Below, one piece after another: positions 1 to 10,931 of a DNA stretch of 64,000 nucleotides. The stretch spans positions 744,001 to 808,000 of the forward strand of contig JAHQIY010000004.1 in the NCBI GenBank assembly GCA_019054805.1, given 5' to 3'. Made by a program: the position numbers and the translations under genes. The notes below the pieces were generated by a model that was not told the DNA's origin, ran no database searches, and worked only from the letters and a program-made list of their open reading frames with translations. The DNA is from Brachionus manjavacas (taxonomy: Eukaryota > Rotifera > Eurotatoria > Ploima > Brachionidae). The stretch's first letter is position 1, and each line of letters begins with the position of its first letter.

Positions 1-1189
1 GATTATTATTCTCTTCCATTGGATTTCAGACCGGTGAAAGACTAAAATGCTGACTTCCAATAAAGATATATCGAGCTTCCGACTGCATTGTATTAATATT
101 TTCTTATAATTTATTCTTTTTTCCTGAAATGTTAAATATTTAAACCTCTAACTTGGAATTAAGATGTATTAAATTTTTTATTTTTCTTCTTTACTTTTAA
201 TTTTTTTATTTTGATTTGATTTATATTTGGTTTAACTTTTATTTATTTTATATTTTATTCTGAATAAGCTTTAAATTTAATTAATAATTTTATCTCAAGT
301 TTATTGACACTAATTATTTAGCTTTTAATTGAAAATTGAATGAATAATTCCATTCAGTACATTTTGACCAAACATGAATGGCAAAGGGTAAACCATTCAT
401 TAATTACTCGACGGAGCCAGCCCGGCTACGTTAACAATTTTATTTATATTTTTATTTTTTTAGTTGAAGTTTCAATAAAGAAGAAGAGAAGAAACATTTT
501 AAGGACAAAATCATATCTAAATCCTCAATCCTTTTTTGACTTTAATGAATAAATCATGAAATAGATAATTTTTAATTTTTATATCTGATAGTACTGAAAA
601 TCTAGAAGAAATAAACTTCAATTTACACCTACTTTTAGAGAACGTACAAGCACGTTTTTAAAAAAAGTTTTTTTAATTTGTTATCTGTGCCGATAAAAGC
701 TCTTCAGATTAAAACTAGAATCATAAAGAAATCAAAATAGATAAAAAAGAAGTCTTTAATTTTTTTTAAAAAAAATAAAAAAAAAATAAGCGAAACAATT
801 TTTTCTTAAATATTTTATCATTTTTATTAATAAGTCTCAATAAGTTAAAAATAGTGGATTTCTATTTAATTTAGTGTTAATTAAAATTTTTAAGTATAAA
901 TTTAATAATTTGGGGATTTATGTAATATTTGGGGAAAAAAATAAAAAAATTTGGAGTTCTTTGTTCTAAATTGTGGTACTCGAACTAAATTTATTTTTTT
1001 ATTATATTTTGCTTTATATTTAATTAAATTTTTTTTTGATTTTTTTTAATCATTACGAGCTTTGGCACTGATAAACAAAAAAATAAATTTTGGTCTGGAA
1101 TTTGAATTAGAGGTGTTAAGACATGTATTAATATATATTTAGAGCTGCACGTTCAAAACTTCTATGATAAACTGTTTTTACGAAATTTC
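1..1189. other. AT-rich non-coding stretch
   Basis: Long A and T runs on both strands and no reading frame with recognisable protein character. A 70-codon frame at 340-552 has no domain and no codon bias and is probably chance. I see nothing functional here. Confidence 0.5.
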
Positions 1190-1204
1190 TGGTAATTTTA
1201 CGTA

Positions 1205-2040
1205 ATTTTTTAAATTTAACGTATGTAAAATTACTAAAGTAAAAAAAAAGTAAATTTCCGAAAATTACGAAATTTTACGTAATTTTACAAAAATTTTAGT
1301 AAAAATAAAAAGGACTAAAAAAAACTGAAAAAATGGCGATTTTTAGGAATTTTTCTTTTTTTATTTAGAAAATTAAAATGAAAATTGAAAAAAAAATATT
1401 ACGAAATTTTATGTAAATTTAAATTATAAAAAACTGGAAAAATGGTAAATTTTAGAAAAAAAACGAGAAAAAAAATAAGGAAATAAATTGATTAGGTAGT
1501 TTGTGATTAATTTAAAAACAATTATTAAAATAACAATTCGAATCGGTCTTTTCGGTAGACGATGATGACTGTCAGGAATTTGAAATGAGAACGGAGTTCA
1601 TGTGTGATGGAGAAGAAAGACTGGAGAGTAGACATGTGCAATCAAGGTTGGAGAAAATAAATTGCGACATTTTGAGCAAATCCTTAAATGAGAGAGACGT
1701 ACCGGTTGAATGGAGGGAAGCTAAAATCTTTCCATTGTACAAGAAAGGGAGTAAACTCAAGGCGTAAAATTACAGACCAGTTTCCTTGAAATCAGTTAAT
1801 TGTAAAGTAATGAAAGGAATAGTTAGAGATTGGATAACAGCACATGAAAACAATTACATTTGATCACTTTTAGCAATTTAATTTAATTTTATGGTAATTT
1901 TTTTTTTTAATTTTCATTGTAATTTTCTAAATAAAAAGAGAAAAATTCCTAAAAATCGCCATTTTTAATAAAATTTACTAAAATTTTCGGAAAATTTACT
2001 TTTTTTACTCAAGTAATTTTACCGAAATTACTAAAGGAAT
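1205..2040. repeat. Imperfect inverted repeat enclosing a LINE fragment
   Basis: The left arm (about 1220-1392) and right arm (about 1903-2036) are reverse complements with indels. Shared blocks include the string around ATGGCGATTTTTAGGAATTT on the left and its complement near 1925-1967. Both arms carry the motif class ACGTAATTTTAC seen in several dispersed repeats here. The layout fits a TIR DNA element or foldback with a LINE reverse-transcriptase piece inside. Exact ends and a target duplication are not clear. Confidence 0.5.
1585..1875 (+). pseudogene. LINE reverse transcriptase fragment
   Basis: The translation contains VPVEWREAKIFPLYKKGS, then a stop, then NYRPVSLKSVNCKVMKGIV. This is the start of the palm region of jockey/CR1-type LINE reverse transcriptases (W-x-x-A...P-x-[YF]-K-K-G...NYRP[VI]SL). 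A stop codon at 1765-1767 interrupts the motif and nothing of the YADD core follows, so it is a short dead fragment. It lies between the arms of an inverted repeat. Confidence 0.75.
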
Positions 2041-2486
2041 TGGATATTTTGCTTAAACTGAATTAAAATTTAAAAAACTTTATTTCTTGCACTTAACCAA
2101 AATTTTAAAATCATTTTCCAATTTGCTCCGACTACATTGGTCTGAGCTTCTCTTAACCAAAACACTTTTGGGCACTTAGACTCAATTTTAAATTTTTACT
2201 ATTTTTTTTTCCTCCCAAAGCTTCGAAAAATCATAAAACTTATCTTTGTCATATCATAACTCTAATTTTCTATTCAAAAAATATCAACCAACTTGTGTTG
2301 ATTGTTGAATAACAAAAGATAAACCACTAATTCGAATTTCTATTCTTTTGTCGGGTTCCTTCGTAGCAACAAATTTGAAGTAACTAAGAATAAAACTTAT
2401 CATTGAAAATTTATCTCAAGAGTGTGCCCTTGAATATAAAAACAAGTTGAATTTTTTCTTTTATTCAAAAATTAAAATCCTAGAGA

Positions 2487-4436
2487 ATGAGCTTGAACAA
2501 ATTGGAAAGAATTTGTGACTTTTGTGACGGAGAAGAGGATCTAGTCCTCATCCTGCCGTGCTGTGAGTTTCAGCTCTGCGAGAAACATTTGATCGAAAGT
2601 GCTGAGAAAAACGAGCAGGAAAAAAGCAAGCCTGTCGAAGAACGCACCATCAAGTGCCCATTTTGTATCAACAACAGCCAACATTCGTGTGATCCTTCCA
2701 GTGACAAAGACTACGAGTTCACCATCAAAAAGTGCAAAGAATTCAGAAAGAACCAGCTGAGGATCAAAATTCGCCAAGTGGAAAAAGAGTCCGACAGACT
2801 GCTCTCAAACATTGTCAAATTCTATCCAATTTCGGACACTTTGGATGAAATGCTGGACAAAGATTTGGAGGAAAAAGTGCAGCTCAAGATCAAACAACGA
2901 TACGAAGATCTAAAGAGGGACTTGGACGCCATTGTCGAAAGCCAGCACAGAACTCTGGCCGACCAACTGCAGCAAATTAAAGAAGTGTACCGAAATGAGC
3001 TGCGCAATTCGTTCTCGAGCTTGTTCGCGATTGAAAAAGAGCTCAAATCTTACAAACAAGAGATAAGGAGGCGAGATTTTTTGTCCGAGAAACCGATTGT
3101 TAAAATCCAGACCATGGACAAGAGGTTGGAAAAAATAGACAATTACATGAGAGAAAAGCTAGCCATTGCCGAGAAGTGCATGGCCAAAAAGAAGCATGTT
3201 GACTTTCGTGCTGACAATGACGAGATTAGGATAAAATTCGGCGACTTGGAGTACAAAGCCGGAAAGTTGGTTTGTGTCGACCCCAAGCTTTTCTCCAACA
3301 AAACAACGCTTGAAAAGCTCTTCAAAATTGGCGATCTCTCCACCGGAAAGCTGCCTGACTTGAGCAAACTGGCACTTGTCAAAGACAAAGACTTTACTGG
3401 CCACTTCCAGCGAATAAACATGGTTGAACAATTGGAAAACGGAGACATTGTGACTGCGTCCAATGACTGCACAATTAAAATATGGAACAGGGATGGAAAA
3501 TGCAAAAAAACTTTGTTTGGCCATCAGTCAGCAGTCAAGTGCTTTAAGCTGTTGAGCTATGACAAGCTGGTGAGTGCGTCATCATCAGCGCGCTCAGATC
3601 CCATCGGCAATCAGAGTATTCTAAGCATCAGGTCGCTTCAGAACAAAACTCATTCGACCATAATTGTTTGGAACCTTTCGACTGGACTGAGTGAGAAAGT
3701 TATTCAGGGACCAGCCGCCACCATTTACTCCATTGAAGTAGCTGACAGCGGCGATCTGATCACTGCCGATAGTGACGGCTTTCTTAGTCTATGGGACCTG
3801 GAATCAGGCAACTGCAAGAAAAGATTTTCGGCCTATGAGGATCAGTCAACATTTTCCATTATCAAACTGAAGGATAGACTGGTGACTGGCGCGGCTAGAA
3901 ATCAAAAAGATGAAAGTACTCCCAAACAGACTGGTGAGAGTAGAATCAAAATTTGGGACTTGGAGTTGAACGAATGCAAAAAGCATCCATTCTTTAACTT
4001 GAGCTCACATCATGCGGATGATGTGACGTGTTTGGTCAGAGTAAATGAGACCAGCTTTTTGAGTGGATCTGCAAATGGTGTAGTCAAGTTTTGGAACATC
4101 GACCCCAAGACTGCAAGACAAGAGCCCATTGAGAAAATTGTCCAGGAAAAAGAGAAAATAAAAACTATAAAAGTGGTTGAAAAAGACGATGAAAAAGGTG
4201 AGCGAAAAACAAAGCAATTTTTTTGTTTGCTCGACAAAGGCTTTAGTCAGGTGTTTGAAATTGATGAGACAAATGGAGAGTTAAAGCCACAGGAGATGCA
4301 AATTCAAAACGATTCATTGTTTGCTGAATGTGATAAAGCTTATTGTATGGAAGTGACCGATTCAAAAGAAATTCTTGTCGCGCTCAAAAAAAAAGAGGAA
4401 AATTTGATATGGGTCTTTGGCGAACAAAACAAATAG
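2487..4436 (+). CDS. RING-like zinc finger / coiled-coil / WD40 repeat protein, 649 aa
   Basis: One uninterrupted frame from ATG at 2487. Residues 10-60 form a cysteine-rich finger with C10-x2-C13, C26, C31, H34, C57-x2-C60, a RING or B-box-like cross-brace pattern. Residues about 75-225 are charged and heptad-like (coiled coil). From about residue 305 there are at least five WD40 repeats with KIW, IVW, SLW, KIW and KFW ends. Architecture of finger, coil and propeller suggests a cytoplasmic scaffold or a TRIM-like ubiquitin ligase, but E3 activity is only inferred. The gene is intronless and more GC-rich than its flanks. An AATAAA lies at 4493-4498. A paralogue lies at 20141-14517 on the other strand. 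Confidence 0.88.
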   Translation: MSLNKLERICDFCDGEEDLVLILPCCEFQLCEKHLIESAEKNEQEKSKPVEERTIKCPFCINNSQHSCDPSSDKDYEFTIKKCKEFRKNQLRIKIRQVEKESDRLLSNIVKFYPISDTLDEMLDKDLEEKVQLKIKQRYEDLKRDLDAIVESQHRTLADQLQQIKEVYRNELRNSFSSLFAIEKELKSYKQEIRRRDFLSEKPIVKIQTMDKRLEKIDNYMREKLAIAEKCMAKKKHVDFRADNDEIRIKFGDLEYKAGKLVCVDPKLFSNKTTLEKLFKIGDLSTGKLPDLSKLALVKDKDFTGHFQRINMVEQLENGDIVTASNDCTIKIWNRDGKCKKTLFGHQSAVKCFKLLSYDKLVSASSSARSDPIGNQSILSIRSLQNKTHSTIIVWNLSTGLSEKVIQGPAATIYSIEVADSGDLITADSDGFLSLWDLESGNCKKRFSAYEDQSTFSIIKLKDRLVTGAARNQKDESTPKQTGESRIKIWDLELNECKKHPFFNLSSHHADDVTCLVRVNETSFLSGSANGVVKFWNIDPKTARQEPIEKIVQEKEKIKTIKVVEKDDEKGERKTKQFFCLLDKGFSQVFEIDETNGELKPQEMQIQNDSLFAECDKAYCMEVTDSKEILVALKKKEENLIWVFGEQNK

Positions 4437-4590
4437 CTGTTTTGGTTTAAATTTTATTAGAACTTTTAATAATTAGTCGATTTTAGATTTTGAATAAAAT
4501 TTTATAAAAAAAATCTCAAGTCTTTTATGCTATTTGGTTAGTTATTTGTATTTTTGTTACCAGTCACATTTGCATAACACATAATTATCT

Positions 4591-4945
4591 GGTATCTTGA
4601 AGTTTAGGATCAAAAAAATCAGATCAAAAAGTAATTTTTTTATAACTTTTGAATGGTACTTGATTAAATCTCTCTGCAAAATGCTAAATAATGCAAAATA
4701 CATGCTGAATATTAGAAAAGGCTCTGCAAAAACTCTGCAATTAAATTGCGCAGTTGAACTAAATACTTTTTAATGACATGCATTTTCCTGCAAAATTGCA
4801 GAGTTTTTGCAGAGCCTTTTCTAATATTCAGCATGTATTTTGCATTATTTAGCATTTTGCAGAGAGATTTAATCAAGTACCATTCAAAAGTTATAAAAAA
4901 ATTACTTTTTGATCTGATTTTTTTGATCCTAAACTTCAAGATGCC
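4591..4945. mobile_element. Foldback element, probable Merlin/ISXO2-like MITE
   Basis: Arms 4591-4742 and 4794-4945 (152 bp each) are near-perfect reverse complements around a 51-bp loop. The element is flanked by an exact 8-bp direct repeat AATTATCT at 4583-4590 and 4946-4953, a target-site duplication. Ends read GGTATCTTGAAG and GGCATCTTGAAG. The GG start, the TCTTG core and the 8-bp duplication resemble the ISXO2/Merlin element at 21014-22770. It has no coding capacity. Its transcript would fold into a long hairpin. Confidence 0.8.
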
Positions 4946-5050
4946 AATTATCTGGATTTTTTATCTGTATGTTACTGGAAGAATAACAAGGATAGTTGTT
5001 TAATTGCAATATTGCAATAATATAATATAAATAAAATATATTATATATTA

Positions 5051-5233
5051 GGTCTCTTTCAAAGGGTTGTGTTCGTTCATATTTATAGAATACGTGACTA
5101 TGTTATTAATCAACACGCGTCGCAATACTTCTAGAATCAGAATGGAATTATATTCTGGAAGATTCATCATCTCTAACGAGATACATATGTAAATAATATA
5201 TATTAGAGCGACTACAACCCTTTAAGAGAGACA
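5051..5233. mobile_element. Small TIR element (MITE)
   Basis: The left end GTCTCTTTCAAAGGGTTGT (5052-5070) and the right end, read in reverse, GTCTCTCTTAAAGGGTTGT pair with 20 of 24 positions matching over a slightly longer stretch. The unit is about 182 bp and non-coding. Flanks are AT-only, so the target duplication cannot be read safely and the superfamily is open. Confidence 0.6.
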
Positions 5234-5331
5234 TAATATATGGTTGGAAAGAAGGAGTGACCAGCTCATATGGTGCTAAAAAGGTGCACCAATAGACTTA
5301 ATCTTCAAATTAGATACTTTGACGGCTAGTA

Positions 5332-5622
5332 ATGTTAAAAGTAATTAACATTGAATCTGAAATCAAAACGAAACAAGAAGAGTTCAAAGAAAGAGAAAAA
5401 GAACTCAGAGCCATGGCTGAGGAAATCAATGAACTGAAGAAGCTTAAACTTACCGTCAGTAAAACAGATGGTATAAACAATGATAGCCAAACAGGAAATA
5501 ATAAGAGTATGCTTCCACCACTAACAGGTAGAATTAGCTCCAATAACAGTACTGAAAGTAGCACTGAAACCCAAAATAGTTATACAACAGCTTTCTTGGG
5601 CAATCATACAGTACATCTATAA
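5332..5622 (+). CDS. Hypothetical protein, 96 aa, N-terminal coiled coil
   Basis: ATG at 5332. Residues about 5-42 are Glu/Lys-rich with heptad spacing (coiled coil), followed by a Ser/Thr/Asn-rich tail. No family is recognised. It could be an exon, a remnant of a transposon ORF1/gag coiled coil, or chance. Codon content is more balanced than in nearby random frames, which favours a real coding origin. Confidence 0.35.
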   Translation: MLKVINIESEIKTKQEEFKEREKELRAMAEEINELKKLKLTVSKTDGINNDSQTGNNKSMLPPLTGRISSNNSTESSTETQNSYTTAFLGNHTVHL

Positions 5623-7015
5623 ACAAAGTTAACAATGTTTCGAAACAATACTTAAGCGATGTTTATGAGCGGCTTAAGCAGTGTTTAAGAACGGCTTTAA
5701 AACCGTTAAAGCAGTCTTTTAACCTTGTTTAGAAAGGTACTGTAAGTACCCAAATGTAAAAAAGAGAGAAATGTCCCAAAATTCTCCTAACATTTCTAAA
5801 GATTAAATATCTTTTAGGATCATTTTAACTTAAGATAGATAATTAAAGAACAATTTGAAAAAAAAATTGTTTTAAATTATTTAAAATAATGTTTTGTTAA
5901 TTAATTAGTAAGATTGAGATAAAAGTTAAGTAATTTAAAATTTTAAACGAAGATAATAATATTTTTTGCTGCACGTAAAGCATTTCCATGGTTTTCTTTT
6001 CAAATGTTTAGTCACAAATTAAATGATATTTACCATTAAAAATATTTGATTATAACTAAAAGACGGATCCGGATAGATTTCTGGCATATTTTTCAAACAA
6101 TACTTTAGTTGGAACAGGAATAATATATAAGGAAAGACGAAATGGATTTGCAAGTACAATTTGGGATGAAAATAAAATAATAACTGATTTAGTTCTAAAA
6201 TTTAAGAAACCAGAAACAGTTTAATTATCTTATACCATGAAAAGTATAAAATAATTTAACTCTTTTTTATTTAGTCCTAAACAAAGTTTCTTTCTCTATT
6301 ACAAAAATATTAACTGGCTGACACCGAATGAAATATTTTTTTTTCTTTATTGAAAATAAAAATCAAGAAAAAAACATAAAAAGTAATTATTTTTCAAATT
6401 TTTGAATAATAATTTTTACTGATAGAAAGGATTTTTCCAGGATCTGATTTTTAAATATTTTTTTTGCATTTGGCAATGAATTAACAGGGTTCCAAGAGAC
6501 AATACTCAAAAATTTAGGTATTTTTTATCTTTACCAAATGTTATAAAATTTTTAAAATCATAAATAAAAGTTTTAAAATCCTCAAATAATTATAAGTATT
6601 TTGGTGTCATTTCTCTTTCAAACTTTTTTGAACTAATTATCATTTAAATCAAATAATTATTTCTAAATCACATCATCGAGATCTACAAGAAAATACCAGA
6701 GTTTCATTCAGGATTTCTTTCAAAATTTTCCCATCCTTTTTTTTTGAGAAATAATGTAAATAAAATTTAAAAATACAAAAAACTCGATATATACTTAAGT
6801 TAAAGATTTTATTAAAATTTTAGCTTGCGATTTAGAATTAAAGGTTTGTAGAACCCCAGAATGCCAATTTGAAAAAAAAAATTAATTTTTCCTGTTTCTA
6901 TTAAGTATTTCCATTCATCCACTTTATCTCTATCATATTCATATAATTTTGGTATATTATCGAATTTTATTGTTTAATTTCAAATATGATTCTAAAAACT
7001 ACAATGATGTCCCGG
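5623..7015. other. Intergenic, with a possible short coding remnant
   Basis: Mostly AT-rich. At 5640-5735 variants of GTTTAAG/CTTAAGC recur, including the small hairpin AACGGCTTTAAAACCGTT. A frame at about 6060-6225 reads FLAYFSNNTLVGTGIIYKER and ends in a stop; it has some protein character, perhaps LINE endonuclease-like, but I cannot assign it. Confidence 0.35.
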
Positions 7016-7396
7016 AGCCCCCCTGTTACTAGGCCTTATTTCTCAACAACCACCGGGTCAGCAGCGCCGTCTCCACTCCAGTAAGTGTCTTAGATATACC
7101 ACAAACCAATCTACTTTCTAAAGTCACCGTAAAGCAGCTACCATAGACGGCTTCCTTAGTAAGTCGTCTCTGCTTTTTTGTTTTTTTTCTTCCTTATTAT
7201 TCATTGTGAAGCATAGGGTCATTACTTTTGATTTCCACTCAAGTCGATCTTTTGCCTTTACCCTTGCTTCTCTCCATCTTATTCCCATTTCGATGAACTC
7301 TTTCGTGATTGTTGACTTCCATATTACTGCTGGTCGTTCTACCTTACGTCGCCCTTGAGGTGTCCATTGAATTTGTTCTTCTGTATAGGTCAGCAT
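7016..7396 (-). pseudogene. LINE C-terminal fragment
   Basis: The minus-strand frame 7396-7124 contains WTPQGRRKVERPAVIWKSTI and AKDRLEWKSKVMTLC, the conserved tail of LINE (RTE/jockey-like) ORF2 proteins: PQG-x-R-x(3)-RP...W and A-x-DR-x-x-W-x-x-x-V-x-x-LC. The rest of the element is missing, so this is a truncated copy. The same tail recurs at 15550-15645 (+) and partly at 16973-17045. Confidence 0.75.
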
Positions 7397-8608
7397 TATG
7401 CTAAAAAAATATAAATTTATGTCGAATAAATCAATTTGGTATTCACTAAATCTTTTTATATAGTGAAAATAATTTTTTTATACAGTTATAAAATTAGATA
7501 GTAACATGCATCTTTTTTGATAGTATAATTAGAGATAAAGATAATTTTTTTTAAAAATTTTCGAAAAAAAAATAGTAAATTTGTTACGACGCGTTTCGAC
7601 CAAATGGCCTTTTTCAGGTTTTAAGACTAAAAGAAAGAAAAAAAAATCTATTTTAAAAAATCTAAAAAAAAAGAGGAAATAAATTTTTTATTTTATACAA
7701 TAGAAAAAAACGTTTTTTAAATTATTATAAAAAAAGAGATAATTATAATAAAATTACTATACAAAAAATAATTTTTGAAATTAAGAAAAACAAATGTCGA
7801 AATCTTTAAGACCAATTTAATTCACCATGTATTTTGATTTAACTCGTTTATTATTAATTTTGTAATAAACGTTTTTTCAACACAATTTAGTTTTTGTCAT
7901 CTCTTTATCACCTCTGAAGTTTATCAAAGGTATTTAAGTCAAATACTCTAGACTAAAAAATATACTAATTTACATGTCAGTAATGTCAAGACATCACATA
8001 ATCATTTATAGATATTTTGTAAAAGAGTCAATTTTGGGCTTAAATTAGTCTACATTAGCGACATGTCATTATTTCATTTTGATATTTAACTACATGTCAC
8101 TATAGCTGGGTATCCGATGTTTGTGACATGTTACTAAAATCTATAATAAACGTTTCCAACAAATATTTTGTTTTTTTTTTCATCAAAAACTAAGCATTAA
8201 CACCGGTTCTTAATATAAACTGGTTTTATTTAACTGGTCAGCCAACCCTACTTTGTATGCATTTTAAATTAAAGACTTTTTTTTACATTTTTATCTATCA
8301 TATTAAGATTTAAAAATTTTTTAAAAGCTATTTAAATAAAAAAATATTTTGAAAATATTTTTGTTAGTCAAATTTATTCAATTTCGATCAGAGTGAAGAT
8401 AGAATAATTAGTTTTCAAACGATTACAACTTAATCGAAAAAGCTTTCGATATGTGGAGAAAAAGCATAATTATTAAAACATGTTAGCGAATTTAATTACT
8501 GACATTTATTTTTAAATAAATTATTTTTGCAACAAAAACAAACTTTTTGGGTAGAGACGCTTTTACTAAAAAAAAGGAATAATAAAATTCAAAGTTGATA
8601 AATAGGTA
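7397..8608. other. Intergenic with repeated ACATGTCA motifs
   Basis: No genes. At 7570-7605 there is an isolated CG-bearing string ACGACGCGTTTCGACC followed by AAATGGCC, unlike the surrounding AT sequence; similar strings occur near the ends of some retroelements, but no element can be delimited. Between 7970 and 8135 four copies of ACATGT(C/T) occur in about 165 bp, and AATAAACGTTT occurs at about 7863 and 8147. Confidence 0.4.
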
Positions 8609-8905
8609 ATGACGGAATATTTGCTTCAAGCTCTTGTAATCTTATTTTTTTTTCTCCTATACTTGACTTGGGCATTTAGTCAAGATAGCACTAGTCTAGA
8701 AAATAATGGAAAATGCAATCAAGTACTTAAAAAATGCGAAGAAATAGCTAAGCCACTGTTGGAGCATGCTGAACCAGCCGTCAAAACTCAAAAATATGAT
8801 AAGCGTTTTGACAAGTGTTCTACAATTCCTTCAATTAAATTCAAATGTTTAACTTGCAACCAGCCGTGCCATCTTTCAGACATTAAACGACCATCTAAAA
8901 AATAA
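8609..8905 (+). CDS. Small secreted cysteine-rich protein, 98 aa, unknown function
   Basis: ATG at 8609. Residues 6-24 are strongly hydrophobic and end in WAFS followed by QD, a good signal-peptide and cleavage pattern. The mature part of about 74 aa has six cysteines (C36, C43, C70, C80, C83, C87), enough for three disulphides, and a basic C-terminus. It probably acts outside the cell or in secretory granules. AATAAA overlaps the stop region and another lies near 8983. No family recognised. Alternatives are a chance AT-rich frame, though the six cysteines argue against that. Confidence 0.6.
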   Translation: MTEYLLQALVILFFFLLYLTWAFSQDSTSLENNGKCNQVLKKCEEIAKPLLEHAEPAVKTQKYDKRFDKCSTIPSIKFKCLTCNQPCHLSDIKRPSKK

Positions 8906-10931
8906 ATTGCAATTTTTTTGTATAAAAAAATTAAAAAACTATTTTTTATGTTTTACTATTTATTATACATTACTATAAATCGTCAATAAAAATGAATAAT
9001 AATTGCATTTGTTATTTTATAAAAACAATATTTATCTATTTTTTAATTTAATAAATTCATCAAAAATTACTAAATCTTGTTTGCTTTTTGCACTTTTTTA
9101 TCCTGTATTTTAAAATTATAGTCTTACAACTTTTTTTCCAATTTTATTAAAAACAATTTACGTAATATTACAAAAGGTTTCAAATTTATTAAGTAGCAAA
9201 AATAGTAGAGTAGTGTAAAGTCAGAAAATGCTTGAAAAAAATCAAAAACATTTAGGTATAGTAAATTTTAGTAAAATATTTATATTATTTTGAAAAAAAA
9301 TCCAAAAAAGGATGCTGCAACATGCTGTGGTGCGCATTTTTTACCTAAAATTGAATCTTTAATTTTATTTAGAGATTAATCAAATTAAATTTTAAGAAAG
9401 CTTTATTCGTTTATTTCTGCTAAAATTGTTTTTGTTAAAAAAGTGATTTACAGCATGTTGCACTGTGTTACATTTTTTTCCCTTAATTTTCAAAAAAAAG
9501 AAATTATTTTGTTCAATTTGTGCTAAATTCCTGAAAATAAAACAGAGTTGGGCTAGTATTTTTTTCAGTTTGTTGGTTTCTCTTTGAAAGTGAAATTGAT
9601 TGATTTCTATTTAAATTTTTTTAATTTCCTTGAAAAATATTTTTTTTAAGTCCACACTTTTTTTTGATTCCGGACTTGGGCTTCATTTGAGAATTAACAA
9701 CTTGAGACTTTTTTGATTTTTAAACAACTCTTGATCCAAATTATTTGATACTTTAGTTTAAGATTTTCCAAAATTAAATTGAATTATAATGACTAAAAAA
9801 TTTTATTTATTTAAAATTATTTAAAAATAAAATTTAATTCTTTAATTTAATTTAAATAAAATTTAATTTAAATCAAGAACTTAATTATTCAGATTTTAAA
9901 AGTTTATTTATTTATTATTTTATTTGTCCAAAAGTGTTTGATTTATAAATAGTAAAATTTATAGAATTTAAAAATTATTATTATCAAATGAACAAAAAAA
10001 TTTTAGCATAAAATTTTTTTATATTATCGCTTAAAAAAGCAAAAATTAGTCAAAATTTAAAGTCGATTTTACCTTAGCTGGTGAGCCGGGTCTCTTAATG
10101 CTTGAATATCTGGCGAAAATTGGGACTTAAAGGCCGAAGTGGAGTTAATTTGGCAAATTTTGATATCTAGGGATTAGTGAGATAATTAGGTAAAAAATGT
10201 TATATAAATGATTAGAAAAATAATATAATTGTCCCTATTCTATCCTAATAGTGTAAATTTTCGATCCTCTGCTTGCATGACTAACACGAAATTCGGCTAT
10301 ATGGGCTCTAGATTAGAAGAATACATGATGTAAATAAACCGAATTTGGTCTAGAAAATTTTTAGTGGGGTGATAAAGAGAAAAAATATTAAAAAAGAACC
10401 CAAGATAAATAAAATAAATTTTTTTATTAAATTCGTAAGATTTTATTTAAAAGTACATGAATATATAAGAACATTTCTGTTCAAGCTCACTCCTTCATTT
10501 TTTTTGGCATTTATTTAATTTAAAGCAAAAATGTCATTTTAATGAATTTAGGTTAGAACCAAGGATTTATATATTATTTAATTCAACTTATTAAAGATTA
10601 CTATAAAAAGTTAAACTGAGTTAAGTAAAAAGTGTCATAGCTATCTGAGCAAAATGTGTTAACTCAAATCAAAATTAAATTTTACAATGTTTTAATAAAT
10701 AATATGAAAATTTTCAATTATTTTTTTTACTCTTTAATAATTTAATAAAAATAATAATAATTTAAGATTACTTTGTGTGCATAGATTTCAAATCTAGATT
10801 AAAATATCTCTTTTTTTAACAAGGAATACGAAAATTCAAAGATATCTTGTGTTAATTTATTTAAAATAAAAATAAAATAAAAAAATAAAAATTATGGATT
10901 TTACATTATTTACAAATATTTAAATAAATGA
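8906..10931. other. AT-rich intergenic region
   Basis: No coding sequence seen. The 13-mer TGCAACATGCTGT near 9313-9326 and its reverse complement near 9448-9462 form an inverted pair about 120 bp apart, perhaps the ends of a small decayed MITE. Otherwise nothing. Confidence 0.4.

Noticed and set aside
340-552. 70-codon frame with RRSQPGYVNNF
   Set aside because: No domain, no codon bias, no supporting context.
7566-7620. CGCGTTTCGACC...GGCC string as a sign of a Penelope-like element end
   Set aside because: Only a loose resemblance from memory; no reverse transcriptase or second copy nearby.
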